Assembly: GCF_900112315.1 (NCBI RefSeq)
Contig: NZ_FOLL01000012.1
Location: 62,001 to 126,000, forward strand
Direction: 5' to 3'
From: Parapedobacter composti
GTDB taxonomy: Bacteria; Bacteroidota; Bacteroidia; Sphingobacteriales; Sphingobacteriaceae
Length of the DNA: 64,000 nucleotides
Below, piece by piece: positions 28,416-38,212 of the stretch. Under the pieces are notes generated by a model. The model searched no databases and was not told the origin of the DNA. It saw only the letters and a program-made list of their open reading frames with translations. How positions within the stretch are numbered: position 1 is the first letter of the stretch; each line of letters starts with the position of its first letter. The position numbers and the translations under genes were made by a program.

Positions 28416-29867
28416 ATGGAACAGTTTGTCAGCTCAATCAACAACGTTATCTGGAGTAACGCATTAATCCTTTTATGCCTCGCTGTGGGCGTGTATTTTT
28501 CGTTTGCCACCGGCTTTTTGCAGGTCCGGTACTTTAGGGATATGATTAAGCTCCTGTTTGGCAGCAGTTCATCCAAGAAGGGAGTTTCGTCGTTCCAGGC
28601 GTTTGCCATAGCGCTCTCCGGCAGAATAGGCACCGGCAATATCGCCGGGGTAGCCACCGCTATTGCCATGGGAGGGCCGGGAGCAATATTCTGGATGTGG
28701 TTAATTGCGTTTCTGGGCAGTGCTTCTGCCTATGTAGAAGCTACATTAGGGCAGATTTACAAAGAAGTGAAAGACGGCCAGTATAGGGGTGGACCTGCCT
28801 TTTATATCGAAAAAGGGCTGGGCATAAAATGGTATGCGGTGGTTTTCGCCGTGGCGACCATCCTTGCCACGGCTTTCTTTTTGCCGGGCGTGCAGAGCAA
28901 CAGCATTGCACTCAGTGCACAAAATGCTTTTTCGGTTCCGGTGGAGTATACCGGCATAGCCCTGATTCTGTTGCTTGGCTTAATCATTATCGGCGGTGTA
29001 AAACGCATCGCCAAAGTGGCCGAGATAGTGGTACCATTTATGGCTGGCGCCTATATCTTAATGGCGTTGATTATTATCGCGATAAATTACAGGGAGATCC
29101 CCGATGTATTTGGATTGATTTTCCGGTCAGCCTTCAATCTTGAACCTATGTTTGCCAGCGTGATCGGCATGGCTGTGGCGTGGGGGGTCAAGCGTGGTAT
29201 CTATTCCAACGAAGCAGGGCAGGGTACCGCTCCGCATGCTGCTGCTGCGGCAGAAGTAAGCCATCCCGCCAAGCAGGGGCTGGTTCAGGCATTCTCGGTT
29301 TACGTGGATACGTTGTTTGTATGTACGGCGACAGCGTTTATGATCTTGTTCACCGGAGCCTATAACGTACAGAGCCCGGCAGGTGGCTACTTGGTTGAAC
29401 AACTGCCTGGTGCGGAAATCGGTGCGGAATATACCCAGCAAGCCATTGCGCACCATTTCCCCAGCGTGGGTGCCGGATTTGTAGCCTTTGCCCTGCTGTT
29501 TTTTGCCTTTACCACCATTATGGCCTACTATTATATGGCCGAAACCAACTTGAGCTACCTTGATAAGCGCGGAAAACACAAGTGGGCGGTTTGGGCGCTT
29601 AGGCTTCTGATCCTTTTTGCTACCTATTATGGTACAGTCAAGACTGCTGGTCTGGCCTGGACATTGGGAGACATCGGGGTGGGGCTAATGGCCTGGCTCA
29701 ACCTTATTGCGATCTTTCTGCTTCGGAAACCCGCCTTGAAGGCTTTGGCTGACTACCGGAGGCAGAAGAAGGCCGGCCAGGATCCGGTTTTTGATGCCGA
29801 ATCATTGGACATCAAGCATGCTACACACTGGAGTCAGCATCGTTCGCAATCGGAATCCAACGGTTAG
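28416..29867 (+). CDS. Alanine/glycine:cation symporter (AGCS family)
   Basis: About 483 residues from the ATG near 28416; an upstream GTG would add 10. It has many hydrophobic segments and the family signature near residue 75 (LSGRIGTGNIAGVATAIAMGGPG). It also has GIYSNEAGQGTAPHAAAAA, the second conserved AGCS block. It carries alanine, glycine or D-alanine with Na+ or H+ across the inner membrane. The gene is flanked by the fba terminator upstream and guaA 52 bases downstream. The soluble C-terminal tail is short. Confidence 0.92.
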   Translation: MEQFVSSINNVIWSNALILLCLAVGVYFSFATGFLQVRYFRDMIKLLFGSSSSKKGVSSFQAFAIALSGRIGTGNIAGVATAIAMGGPGAIFWMWLIAFLGSASAYVEATLGQIYKEVKDGQYRGGPAFYIEKGLGIKWYAVVFAVATILATAFFLPGVQSNSIALSAQNAFSVPVEYTGIALILLLGLIIIGGVKRIAKVAEIVVPFMAGAYILMALIIIAINYREIPDVFGLIFRSAFNLEPMFASVIGMAVAWGVKRGIYSNEAGQGTAPHAAAAAEVSHPAKQGLVQAFSVYVDTLFVCTATAFMILFTGAYNVQSPAGGYLVEQLPGAEIGAEYTQQAIAHHFPSVGAGFVAFALLFFAFTTIMAYYYMAETNLSYLDKRGKHKWAVWALRLLILFATYYGTVKTAGLAWTLGDIGVGLMAWLNLIAIFLLRKPALKALADYRRQKKAGQDPVFDAESLDIKHATHWSQHRSQSESNG

Positions 29868-29907
29868 TATTTTGTTATTGATGCTTCAATAGTTCATATC
29901 TTCTCCG

Positions 29908-29915
29908 TACCTTTG
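29908..29915 (+). promoter_or_regulatory. -7-like box next to the guaA start
   Basis: TACCTTTG matches the Bacteroidota -7 consensus but ends 4 bases before the guaA ATG. No well-spaced -33 box is visible (TTG at 29878-29880 is 27 bases away). If real, the mRNA would be leaderless or nearly so. Confidence 0.3.
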
Positions 29916-29919
29916 GCGC

Positions 29920-31470
29920 ATGCCAGAAAAAATCGTGATTCTTGATTTCGGCTCCCAATACACCCAATTGATCGCACGCCGGGTGAGGGAGTTGAATGTT
30001 TACTGCGAGATTTATCCATACAATCACCTTCCGGAGTTTGATGAGACGGTAAAGGGGGTCATCCTTTCCGGTAGCCCATATTCCGTTCGGCAGCCCGACG
30101 CTCCGCAGGTCGATTTCCGCACCTTGCAGGCTGCTTTCCCTGTGCTTGGGGTTTGCTATGGCGCGCAATATATCGCCCAGCATTCGGGCGGGGAAGTGGT
30201 TGCATCCACCATCCGTGAATATGGGCGAGCTAATCTCCAGTTTGTGAATCACGGCAGCCCTTTACTGGCTGATATTCCGGTTGATTCGCAGGTTTGGATG
30301 TCGCATGGCGATACCATTTCAGCAATTCCGGCTGGCTTTGAGGTTATCGCAAGCACGGATTCCGTTCGTGTCGCAGCCTATCATGTTACGGGTACGCAAA
30401 TGTACGGTATCCAATTCCATCCGGAAGTTACCCACAGTACAGACGGCACCACCTTGCTGAAGAATTTTGTTGTAGATATTTGTGGATGCACGCCGTCATG
30501 GACCGCAGACGCATTCGTGGAAACCACTGTGGCCGCTCTTAAAGAAAAACTGGGCAATGACCATGTGATCATGGCGCTATCTGGCGGGGTGGATTCTACC
30601 GTTGCTGCGGTATTGCTGCACCAGGCTATCGGCAAAAATTTGCACTGTATATTTGTCGATCACGGACTGCTGCGTAAAAACGAATATGAACAGGTGTTGG
30701 AATCATACCAACACATGGGGTTGAACATCAAAGGGGTGAACGCTAAAGACCGGTTTTATCAAAAATTAGCCGGAGTGAGCGACCCTGAGCGGAAGCGCAA
30801 GATTATTGGCGCAGCGTTCATTGATGAGTTTGACGACGCGGCCCACGCGGTGCAAGCTGAATTGCCCGAAGGGGTGGAAGTCAAGTGGCTGGGGCAGGGC
30901 ACGATTTACCCCGATGTCATCGAATCGGTGTCGGTAAACGGGCCATCGGCAACTATTAAGTCTCACCATAATGTTGGTGGTTTGCCGGACTTCATGAAAT
31001 TGAAGGTGGTGGAACCACTGAATACACTGTTTAAGGATGAGGTGCGCCGGGTAGGGAAGGCTCTGGGCGTAGCGCCGAATATCCTGGGACGGCATCCTTT
31101 TCCGGGGCCCGGACTGGCTATCCGGATATTGGGCGAAATCACGCCGGAAAAGGTACGGATTTTGCAGGAAGCTGATGATATCTACATCCGTAACCTGCGC
31201 GAATCGGGCTGGTACGATAAGGTATGGCAGGCCGGAACCATTTTCCTGCCGGTGCAGTCGGTGGGAGTAATGGGCGACGAGCGCACTTACGAGCATGTGG
31301 TGGCCCTGCGGGCAGTGGGATCACTGGATGGGATGACGGCAGACTGGGTTCACCTGCCCTATGAGTTGTTGGCCAAAATATCAAATGAGATAATCAATCA
31401 CGTAAAGGGGATAAACAGGGTAGTATATGACATCAGTTCGAAACCTCCGGCTACGATTGAATGGGAATAA
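29920..31470 (+). CDS. guaA: GMP synthase (glutamine-hydrolysing)
   Basis: 516 residues. The N-terminal class I glutamine amidotransferase has its nucleophile Cys 79 in GVCYGAQY and the later His/Glu in FHPEVTHS. The ATP-pyrophosphatase domain begins at about residue 218 with the P-loop LSGGVDST. The GMP-synthase dimerisation domain at the end carries [14 protein letters not shown] and closes with PPATIEWE. It converts XMP to GMP using glutamine and ATP. The next gene starts 44 bases inside its 3' end, indicating a shared transcript. Confidence 0.97.
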   Translation: MPEKIVILDFGSQYTQLIARRVRELNVYCEIYPYNHLPEFDETVKGVILSGSPYSVRQPDAPQVDFRTLQAAFPVLGVCYGAQYIAQHSGGEVVASTIREYGRANLQFVNHGSPLLADIPVDSQVWMSHGDTISAIPAGFEVIASTDSVRVAAYHVTGTQMYGIQFHPEVTHSTDGTTLLKNFVVDICGCTPSWTADAFVETTVAALKEKLGNDHVIMALSGGVDSTVAAVLLHQAIGKNLHCIFVDHGLLRKNEYEQVLESYQHMGLNIKGVNAKDRFYQKLAGVSDPERKRKIIGAAFIDEFDDAAHAVQAELPEGVEVKWLGQGTIYPDVIESVSVNGPSATIKSHHNVGGLPDFMKLKVVEPLNTLFKDEVRRVGKALGVAPNILGRHPFPGPGLAIRILGEITPEKVRILQEADDIYIRNLRESGWYDKVWQAGTIFLPVQSVGVMGDERTYEHVVALRAVGSLDGMTADWVHLPYELLAKISNEIINHVKGINRVVYDISSKPPATIEWE

Positions 31471-32692
31471 ATGGGTGGGCTGCAGTATTGCAATAATACT
31501 GCTTATCGCCGGGTGTACACCCAAAGTTCGTGTATTACGCGGGCCGGGAGACAAAACCACGCCAACAACAGAAGAATCGAAGGAAGCCGAAAAAAGGGCG
31601 GAGATCGAATCGGAAGAAGCAAAGGTTGATAAGAACCATATAGCCTTATTGCTGCCTTTTGAATTGGATAAAGCAAATCCGCATGCACCCAGCACAGCGG
31701 ATATCAAGCGTTCGGCACTGGCTTTGGACTTTTACCAAGGATTTAAATTGGGGCTGGACGCGCTGGTGGAAAAAGAGGGAAGTCATTTTAAGGTCAATGT
31801 GTTAGACACACGGGATGATGTTTCGGAAAATGCGCGTGTGGCTAAACTTGAGGAAGTGCAACAAGCGGCATTGGTTGTGGGACCCGTGTTTCCTAAGGAA
31901 ATACAAGTGTTTGGTTTTAACGCTGATCTGAAAAATGCGCTGCAGATTTCGCCATTGGCGGCCAGTATGCCGTCTGAATTTAATATACCCAACTTGGTAA
32001 CCATCACACCGCCTATTACGGCCCACGTTAACGGCTTAGCAAAGCACATTGCGCGTCAATACCGTACCGGCGACGTGGTGGTGTTATACCAGACGCAAGA
32101 CGCCGCCAGCAAACAGTTTCTATCTCCGCTGAAGGCTGCCATCCTGCGTGCTGATAAGTCTATCAACGTAGAAGAGGTTTCTGATGAAGAAGGGCTTGAT
32201 CGTACGGTGCGTTTATCGGGTAAAAACCTGGTGGTTCTCGGAACCACCAATGCGTATCAGCTGTCGCCGATTTTGGCGCAGCTCACAAAGCTGCAGGAAG
32301 AACTTTCGTACGATATCAGGCTCTTTGGTCATCCGAACTGGGCAAAGCTGGATTTTCAAGGAGGCGTAGGCCTGGCCGGACTGCGCACCTACATTACCAC
32401 GTCCTATTATATCGATCAATCGGACCCGCGGGTACGCACATTTGACCAGCATTATCGGAAAACATATGGGGTGGCCCCCACGGAGTTCGCCTATAAGGGC
32501 TACGATGCGGCTTTTTATTTTGGGGGCTTGTTGGCTAAATATGGCGCGGACTATAAAAAGCATGTGGCAGATAACAGATACGACGGACTGCACAACGCGT
32601 TTGAATTCGAATACAACCCTGCTTGGGGATACGTGAATAATGCCGTTTCTATTCTGCAATACCGCGCCGGAAGTTTCCAGCCACTTCCATAA
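31427..32692 (+). CDS. Periplasmic-binding-protein-fold (PBP1) lipoprotein
   Basis: 421 residues. After an unusually long basic N terminus comes a hydrophobic segment and a lipobox (LLIAGC, Cys near 29). A charged linker rich in E/K/T precedes a type 1 periplasmic-binding fold ([43 protein letters not shown]). Its start overlaps guaA by 44 bases; no later in-frame ATG gives a signal peptide. Similar proteins in Bacteroidota often carry a LysM domain and bind amino acids or peptidoglycan; this one has no visible LysM. There are no ABC transporter genes beside it, so the ligand and role are uncertain. Confidence 0.75.
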   Translation: MTSVRNLRLRLNGNKWVGCSIAIILLIAGCTPKVRVLRGPGDKTTPTTEESKEAEKRAEIESEEAKVDKNHIALLLPFELDKANPHAPSTADIKRSALALDFYQGFKLGLDALVEKEGSHFKVNVLDTRDDVSENARVAKLEEVQQAALVVGPVFPKEIQVFGFNADLKNALQISPLAASMPSEFNIPNLVTITPPITAHVNGLAKHIARQYRTGDVVVLYQTQDAASKQFLSPLKAAILRADKSINVEEVSDEEGLDRTVRLSGKNLVVLGTTNAYQLSPILAQLTKLQEELSYDIRLFGHPNWAKLDFQGGVGLAGLRTYITTSYYIDQSDPRVRTFDQHYRKTYGVAPTEFAYKGYDAAFYFGGLLAKYGADYKKHVADNRYDGLHNAFEFEYNPAWGYVNNAVSILQYRAGSFQPLP

Positions 32693-32707
32693 TCATAAGG
32701 GGATACC

Positions 32708-33883
32708 ATGTCGGCCGAAAAGCGGGTAACGCAACAAATCCGGACGGTGGAACGTTTGTTGAACGAATATGAGCGGGAGCGGAACATACCTTTGGCCCGT
32801 TTTCTAACCGCGTTTTACAAACGTAACCGGCAGATGGGAAGCAACGACCGGCGTGTGATATCCCGATTGGCTTATCACTATTTTCGTATAGGCACCGCCT
32901 TACCGGTGGCAACCGTGGCTGAGCGGTTAGCGGTTGCGGAATTTCTATGCAGTAGCGAAAGTCAGGTAGTTCAATACTTATTGCCAGATTTATACCGGTT
33001 CATTCAGGCCACCTCGGACGAAAAATTGGCCTTACTTGAAGCGCATACAGGATTCCGGTTGGCGGATGTGTTTCCTTTACAGGGATTGCTGTCGGCCGGT
33101 ATGGACAGCGCGGTTTTCATCAAAAGCCTATTTATACAGCCTGATTTGTTTATCCGTATCCGCCGGGGACATCAGCGTGAAGTAACCGCAGCATTAACTG
33201 ATGCAGGGGTCAGCTATAGGGAGTTGGGTGAATATGCTGTTGCTTTACCAAATGGAACCCGGTTAGGACATATCGCAGGCATTACCGGCAAATACGAAGT
33301 GCAAGACTATACGTCACAGCAAACGGCCAAGTATGTCCGTGCATCGGCCGGTGAAAGCTGGTGGGATGCCTGTGCCGGTGCGGGTGGGAAATCGCTCCTG
33401 TTAATGGATCATCATCCGGAAACAGCGCTATTGGTATCTGATGTGCGGGGCAGTATCCTCCGCAACCTGGACGAACGTTTCGATGCCGCAGGCATCAAAT
33501 CCTATAGAAAAAAAATCATCGACTTAACACGGGATACAACCGCTGTTCTGGGCAATGAACGGTTTGACGGCATTATCCTTGATGCACCTTGCACCGGTTC
33601 AGGGACCTGGGGCCGTACGCCGGAGATGATTTCTTCGTTCAATAAGCACTCGATTGATCGGTTTGCCGCGTTACAGACGCATATTGCCGGGAACGTCGTG
33701 AAGCACCTTAAGCCGGGGAAGCCGATGGTTTACATTACGTGTTCGGTGTTTGCCCAAGAAAACGAAAATATCGTTGCTTATCTGCAGGAAAGCCACGGCC
33801 TGCACCTGGAGGCTATGGATTTGCTTGCTGGCTATCCTTATAAGGGCGATAGCATGTTTGCGGCGCGACTTGTCCGTGGTTAA
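32708..33883 (+). CDS. RsmB/NOP-family RNA cytosine-C5 methyltransferase
   Basis: 391 residues. An N-terminal helical region (EYERERNIPLARFLTAFYKRNRQMGSNDRR resembles the NusB-like start) precedes a class I methyltransferase domain. The SAM motif is WWDACAGAGGKSLLL near residue 218. The two characteristic cysteines lie in motif IV (DAPCTGSG) and motif VI (ITCSVF). It methylates cytosine C5 in RNA, probably 16S rRNA as RsmB does, though the target base is not shown. It begins 15 bases after the PBP1 lipoprotein. It is shorter than E. coli RsmB (429). Confidence 0.88.
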   Translation: MSAEKRVTQQIRTVERLLNEYERERNIPLARFLTAFYKRNRQMGSNDRRVISRLAYHYFRIGTALPVATVAERLAVAEFLCSSESQVVQYLLPDLYRFIQATSDEKLALLEAHTGFRLADVFPLQGLLSAGMDSAVFIKSLFIQPDLFIRIRRGHQREVTAALTDAGVSYRELGEYAVALPNGTRLGHIAGITGKYEVQDYTSQQTAKYVRASAGESWWDACAGAGGKSLLLMDHHPETALLVSDVRGSILRNLDERFDAAGIKSYRKKIIDLTRDTTAVLGNERFDGIILDAPCTGSGTWGRTPEMISSFNKHSIDRFAALQTHIAGNVVKHLKPGKPMVYITCSVFAQENENIVAYLQESHGLHLEAMDLLAGYPYKGDSMFAARLVRG

Positions 33884-34113
33884 AGACTTCCGTTAACGGT
33901 TATGACCCATTACGGCACATGCCAACAGCACCTTAACTACCCCCTTTCTTCTGACCAAATCCCCCCGTCTCCCACGGTCCGCTTTGGGCTGGTCCACGGC
34001 GTGTCCACAAAATTCCAAAGAAAAGGCAAAGCAGGGGCAAAGCAGTCCTAAAGATACGGCGGGAGATAGTGGGGAGAAAGTCAGTAAAAAGTAGGGAGAA
34101 AGCTACCAAGGTT
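33884..34113. other. Non-coding stretch with short direct repeats, beside a truncated thioredoxin
   Basis: No credible gene. GGCAAAGCAG occurs at 34025-34034 and 34036-34045. AGTGGGGAGAAAG (34068-34080) is followed by AGTAGGGAGAAAG (34090-34102). The plus strand is strongly purine-rich from about 34015 to 34105, unlike its surroundings. It begins where the thioredoxin reading frame loses its family similarity. This may be a dispersed repeat or a scar of an insertion; I cannot confirm that without a genome search. Confidence 0.4.
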
Positions 34114-34344
34114 TCAGGTTCCGACGACGTCCCTGCCCAGTGTGGGAACTCCTTTAATCCGAGTGGTGGCTGCTACATGCGGATTTTTATCGACATCGAT
34201 TTTTATAATGGTGGCTGCCTGGCCAACCCGCCGTTTGACTTGTTCCAATATGGGCGCTTGTGTCTGGCAGGGGCCGCACCATGTGGCAAAAAAGTCTACC
34301 AATACCGGTTTGTCGCCATGAATCAGTTCCTTAAATGTACTCAT
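34114..34344 (-). pseudogene. Thioredoxin, truncated at the 3' end
   Basis: 76 residues against the usual 98-110. The N-terminal two-thirds is good thioredoxin: [14 protein letters not shown] with active-site Cys 23 and Cys 26, [12 protein letters not shown], and the cis-Pro motif GVPTL (66-69). It then stops after seven unrelated residues (GRDVVGT). The last two beta-strands and final helix are missing, so folding is doubtful. The upstream end and start codon look intact. The break coincides with an unusual non-coding stretch at 33884-34140, which suggests insertion or deletion. Sequencing error at this point is less likely, since no matching C-terminal half appears in another frame nearby. 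Confidence 0.7.
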
Positions 34345-34399
34345 GTGTTTGTATCTTTACCTGATTACAGAATTACAAAGATAGTGAATTGCTTTTACC

Positions 34400-34696
34400 A
34401 TGAATAAAGATCTGATTTTGCGCGAAAGGCTGGCTTTACAGCGCACCATATTGGCCAATCAATCCACTTTTCTGGCATTCCTGCGTACGTCTATGTACTT
34501 TGCTGTTGCCGGTGTTTCAGTTAATCAGCTGCTTGAAATCCGGGATGCATACATCTACGAGTACGCCTTTTTTACGACTTCTGCCATCGTACTGGTTGTC
34601 GGGACGGTTAATTTTTTTGTTCACAAAAAGAAAATTGCGCAGAGTGAGCGACATGTAGGCAACTATCAGTTAGATTTCGAAAACAAAAAAAATTGA
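34400..34696 (+). CDS. DUF202 (YidH-like) small inner membrane protein
   Basis: 98 residues. The N terminus RERLALQRTILANQSTFLAFLRTSM matches the DUF202 family signature (conserved R/L.R.xLA..R pattern). Two membrane helices follow, at about 30-50 and 58-78, then a basic turn (FFVHKKK) and a short polar tail. The function of the family is unknown. It is divergent from the truncated thioredoxin and is followed by a hairpin at 34773-34798 shared with the tRNA gene. Confidence 0.82.
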   Translation: MNKDLILRERLALQRTILANQSTFLAFLRTSMYFAVAGVSVNQLLEIRDAYIYEYAFFTTSAIVLVVGTVNFFVHKKKIAQSERHVGNYQLDFENKKN

Positions 34697-34772
34697 AGCA
34701 GTAGTCGCGTCATTGACGGTGTATGGCACCGGGAGACTTCGCAATCGGCAGAAACAAATAGGTATTAACGCA

Positions 34773-34798
34773 AAAAGCACCTTGTTATAGGTGCTTTT
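34773..34798. terminator. Bidirectional terminator between the DUF202 gene and tRNA-Leu
   Basis: AAAAGCACCT (34773-34782) and AGGTGCTTTT (34789-34798) form a perfect 10-bp stem with a 6-base loop. The A/T ends give T-runs in both directions (TTTT on plus, TTTTT on minus). It lies 9 bases past the tRNA 3' end. Confidence 0.75.
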
Positions 34799-34807
34799 GC
34801 ATTAACG

Positions 34808-34891
34808 TGCCCAGGGAGAGACTCGAACTCTCAAGGGACTTCTCCCAACGGCTTCTGAGACCGCAACGTTTACCAATTTCGCCACCTGGGC
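34808..34891 (-). tRNA. tRNA-Leu (anticodon CAG)
   Basis: 84 bases on the minus strand. The acceptor stem GCCCAGG pairs with CCTGGGC, followed by discriminator A; CCA is not encoded. The anticodon loop CTCAGAA sits between GCGGT and GCCGT, giving CAG. A long variable arm (GGGAGAAGTCCC) is typical of leucine tRNAs, and the T arm is GAGAG-TTCGAGT-CTCTC. A TATATTTG box on the minus strand (plus 34925-34932) lies about 34 bases upstream and could be its -7 element. Confidence 0.95.
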
Positions 34892-34983
34892 AGCAATCCC
34901 AAACCCTCGGTGGATTTGGGACTGCAAATATAGATTTTTAATGTATAAATGAAAAGTAAAAAATAAAAAGGAAATAAATAAAG

Positions 34984-37900
34984 TTATTCCTCTTCATCGT
35001 CGTCCGTGTGTAAGATGTCGGTATGCTCTTCGGGCTTGTACGATGCTTTCAGCGCCGCCAATTTCTTTTTTCCGTAAGCCATCCTGGTAATCAGCACAAA
35101 CAATACAGGCACAACGAAAATGGCCAGTAACGTTGCGATTAACATCCCGCCGAACACCGTCCAGCCAATGGTCTGCCGCGCTATGGCGCCAGCGCCTGCC
35201 GAATACATCAGAGGCACGATGCCCAAAATAAATGCGAACGAAGTCATGATAATAGGTCGTAGCCGCAACTTTACTGCTTCAAGAGTTGCTTTCAGCAATC
35301 CCATTCCGATATCCACGCGCTCTTTGGCGAACTCCACGATCAAGATAGCATTCTTGGCTGCCAAACCGATAATGGCCACAAGCCCTATTTGGGCGTAGAT
35401 ATTATTGTCTAACCGTGGCAGGAATGTCAGCGCCAGAATAGCTCCGAATATACCAAGCGGCACAGACAGCAGGATAGAGAAGGGGACCGACCAACTTTCA
35501 TACAGGGCGGCCAGGAGCAGGAAGACAAATATGATACACAGTGCAAAAATCATCAGCGTCATATTGCCCGCCTCCCGTTCCTGTAAACTCAATCCAGAGA
35601 ACTCGTAAGAATAACCCGTTCCCAAGGTCTGTGCTGCTACTTCTTCAAGCGCATTTAGTGCATCGCCACTACTGAAGCCCGGGGCAGCGCTGCCCATAAC
35701 CTCTATGGAGCGGAAGATATTGAAGTGGTTGATGATAGACGGACTCTCGATAATCCGGTAAGACACCAGTGTGCTTAGCGGTACAGGGTTGCCTTGTTGG
35801 TTCCTAACATACAATTTGTTGATATCTGCGATATCCATGCGGAAAGCGGTGTCAGCTTGGGTTACCACACGGAAGTTCCGGCCATAGCGTGTGAAGTCGT
35901 TTACATAGCTATTTCCGAGGAAGGATGAAATGGTGCTGTATACGCTGGAAATCGGTACGCCCATGCGTTTAGCTTGTTCACGGTTAACCTCTACCAGATA
36001 ATTGGGGGTTTGCGAATTAAATAACGTATAGGCCATGCCGATCTCCGGGCGCTGATTGGCAGCCATGAGGAACCGGCTCACCTGCGTCTCGAAGTCTTTG
36101 ATATCTCCACTGAGCTGGTCGATAATCTGGATGCTAAACCCACCGCTCGTACCTAAGCCTGGGATTGCAGGGGGTGATACAGGAAGTATGGTGGCTTGCT
36201 GAAAACCCGCATATTTCCGCTGTATCCCGTTGATAACTTCTTGGGCAGTACGATTACGCTCTTCCCACGGATGGAGTTGGATAAAGAACGTACCGCCATT
36301 GGGTTTGAACGACCGGTTGAGGAGGTTAATCCCTGCAATGCGCATGATATTTCGGATTTCCGGATTGTCACGTCGCAGGGAATCCGATAAGGCATCCAGC
36401 AGGTTGGCCGTGCGCTCGGATGACGCGCCTTCGGGCAAGGTTATCCCTACCATCATCACGCCGGCGTCTTCAGTCGGGATAAAGCCTGTAGGTTTTGCCG
36501 TAAACAAGCCAACGGTGCCCACATAAATACAGATTAGCAGGATGATAACGAGCGGTGCTTTTTTGATGGCAGCGCGTACGCCGTTGGAGTAACGCTTGGT
36601 GACCCGCTCAAACCAGGTATTGAACCGGTAGAACAGCCGGTTAACCCCCCTCGATTTTTCGTTGAACTGCATAGGCTTAAGCAGTAGCGCACACAGAGCC
36701 GGGGTGAGCGTTAACGCCACAAATGCGGATAGCAGTACCGATACGGCGATGGTAATGGCAAACTGTTGGTAAAGCAGACCCACCATGCCCGGTATGAAGC
36801 CCACGGGTACAAACACAGCGGCCAGAATCAAGGCGATGGCAATTACCGGCGCGGTAATCTCCTTCATGGCTCTTCGCGTGGCTTCCGGCGCTGGTAGCCT
36901 GTCATGATCGATATAGTGTTGTACGGCCTCCACTACCACAATGGCGTCATCCACCACGATACCAATGGCCAATACGAATGCCAGCATGGTCAGGTTATTG
37001 ATGGAAAAGCCAAAGAGGTTAAAAAAGATGAAGGTGCCTACTATGGATACAGGGATGGCCAATATCGGAATCAACGTTGCCCGCCAGCTTTGCAGGAAAA
37101 TGAAAACCACCAGCGTAACCAATATCAGGGCCTCAATCAAGGTATGCAATACATTGCTGATGGATTCTTGAACAACGGTCACTGTTTCATAATTGACCAC
37201 ATAATCCATGTCGCTTGGGAAATTGGCCTTTAATTGCTCCAGCGCCGCGTAAATTCCTTCGGCGGTTTCCACGGCATTACCGCCCGGCATTTGGTTTATC
37301 ATCATGCCTGAAGCCGTCAACCCATTGAGTTTGTTGGTGATGGAGTATGCAAACTCTCCCAATTCTATACGTGCAACGTCCTTTAAGTATACAATAGAAC
37401 CGTCGGCGTTGGTTTTAATAATTATGTGTTCGAATTGTTCTTCTTGGTTCAGGTCTCCGTCTAGGATAACGGGGTATTCGAATACCTGAGTGTGCTCTTG
37501 GGGGCGGGCGCCGATGCTACCCCCGGGCATTCGGATGTTTTGCTCTTGGATAGCCGCGTTGACGTCAGCAGGAGTCAGGCCCAGGTTTGAAAGTTTGGTA
37601 GCGTCCAGCCATACGCGCATGGCAAACGGCTGCCCAAAGGCCATCACATCACCAACACCCTTTACCCGCATCAATGCATCACGTACATACAGGTTGGCAT
37701 AGTTGGCAAGGAACTTCTGGTCCCGTGTGCCATTGGGAGAAATCAGGGATACCATCATCAGCACGTCCGTGTTAGCCTTACGGGTGACAACCCCCAGGCG
37801 CCGCACGCTTTCGGGCAGGGATGGCTCTGCAATACCTACACGGTTCTGCACGTCCAGTGTAGCGATATCGATATCGGTGCCCACATCGAATGTTACGGTA

Positions 37901-38172
37901 ATGGCCGCCCGGCCGTCGGATGTACTGTTGGATTGCATATACCGCATGCCGGGCGTACCGTTGATTTGGCTTTCGATGAGTGTGGTCACCGTTTGTTCAA
38001 CGGTCTGCGCATCGGCTCCGGTATATGTTGCCTGTACCTGTACTGTAGGTGGCGAAATATTCGGATATTGGCTGACGGGCAGGGTAGTAATCGAAATGAC
38101 CCCAATCAGTGTAATCAGGATGGAGATAACAATAGAGGTAACGGGTCTTCTTATGAATACTTCTGAGATCAT
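34984..38172 (-). CDS. RND multidrug efflux transporter, HAE1/AcrB type
   Basis: 1062 residues, the usual length for AcrB-like pumps. It starts MISEVFIRRPVTSIVISILI (first membrane helix) and has the duplicated six-helix plan with two large periplasmic loops. The proton-relay motif is in helix 4 (AIGIVVDDAIVVVEA, adjacent aspartates). GFIPTEDAG and the IIGLAAKNAILIVEFAKE block also match. It exports drugs, dyes or bile-type compounds by proton antiport through the adaptor and TolC-like partners encoded just upstream. It is the last gene of the tetR-tolC-MFP-RND operon. The acidic tail (DDDEEE) is a minor oddity. Confidence 0.96.
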   Translation of the reverse strand: MISEVFIRRPVTSIVISILITLIGVISITTLPVSQYPNISPPTVQVQATYTGADAQTVEQTVTTLIESQINGTPGMRYMQSNSTSDGRAAITVTFDVGTDIDIATLDVQNRVGIAEPSLPESVRRLGVVTRKANTDVLMMVSLISPNGTRDQKFLANYANLYVRDALMRVKGVGDVMAFGQPFAMRVWLDATKLSNLGLTPADVNAAIQEQNIRMPGGSIGARPQEHTQVFEYPVILDGDLNQEEQFEHIIIKTNADGSIVYLKDVARIELGEFAYSITNKLNGLTASGMMINQMPGGNAVETAEGIYAALEQLKANFPSDMDYVVNYETVTVVQESISNVLHTLIEALILVTLVVFIFLQSWRATLIPILAIPVSIVGTFIFFNLFGFSINNLTMLAFVLAIGIVVDDAIVVVEAVQHYIDHDRLPAPEATRRAMKEITAPVIAIALILAAVFVPVGFIPGMVGLLYQQFAITIAVSVLLSAFVALTLTPALCALLLKPMQFNEKSRGVNRLFYRFNTWFERVTKRYSNGVRAAIKKAPLVIILLICIYVGTVGLFTAKPTGFIPTEDAGVMMVGITLPEGASSERTANLLDALSDSLRRDNPEIRNIMRIAGINLLNRSFKPNGGTFFIQLHPWEERNRTAQEVINGIQRKYAGFQQATILPVSPPAIPGLGTSGGFSIQIIDQLSGDIKDFETQVSRFLMAANQRPEIGMAYTLFNSQTPNYLVEVNREQAKRMGVPISSVYSTISSFLGNSYVNDFTRYGRNFRVVTQADTAFRMDIADINKLYVRNQQGNPVPLSTLVSYRIIESPSIINHFNIFRSIEVMGSAAPGFSSGDALNALEEVAAQTLGTGYSYEFSGLSLQEREAGNMTLMIFALCIIFVFLLLAALYESWSVPFSILLSVPLGIFGAILALTFLPRLDNNIYAQIGLVAIIGLAAKNAILIVEFAKERVDIGMGLLKATLEAVKLRLRPIIMTSFAFILGIVPLMYSAGAGAIARQTIGWTVFGGMLIATLLAIFVVPVLFVLITRMAYGKKKLAALKASYKPEEHTDILHTDDDEEE

Positions 38173-38212
38173 GTTGCTTTTTTCCTAGATGCTTGATAGT
38201 CGTTAATCAGAC

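Noticed and set aside
34808-34891. tRNA-Leu as an island attachment site near the truncated thioredoxin
   Set aside because: No repeat of the tRNA 3' end found nearby and the DUF202 gene lies between them.
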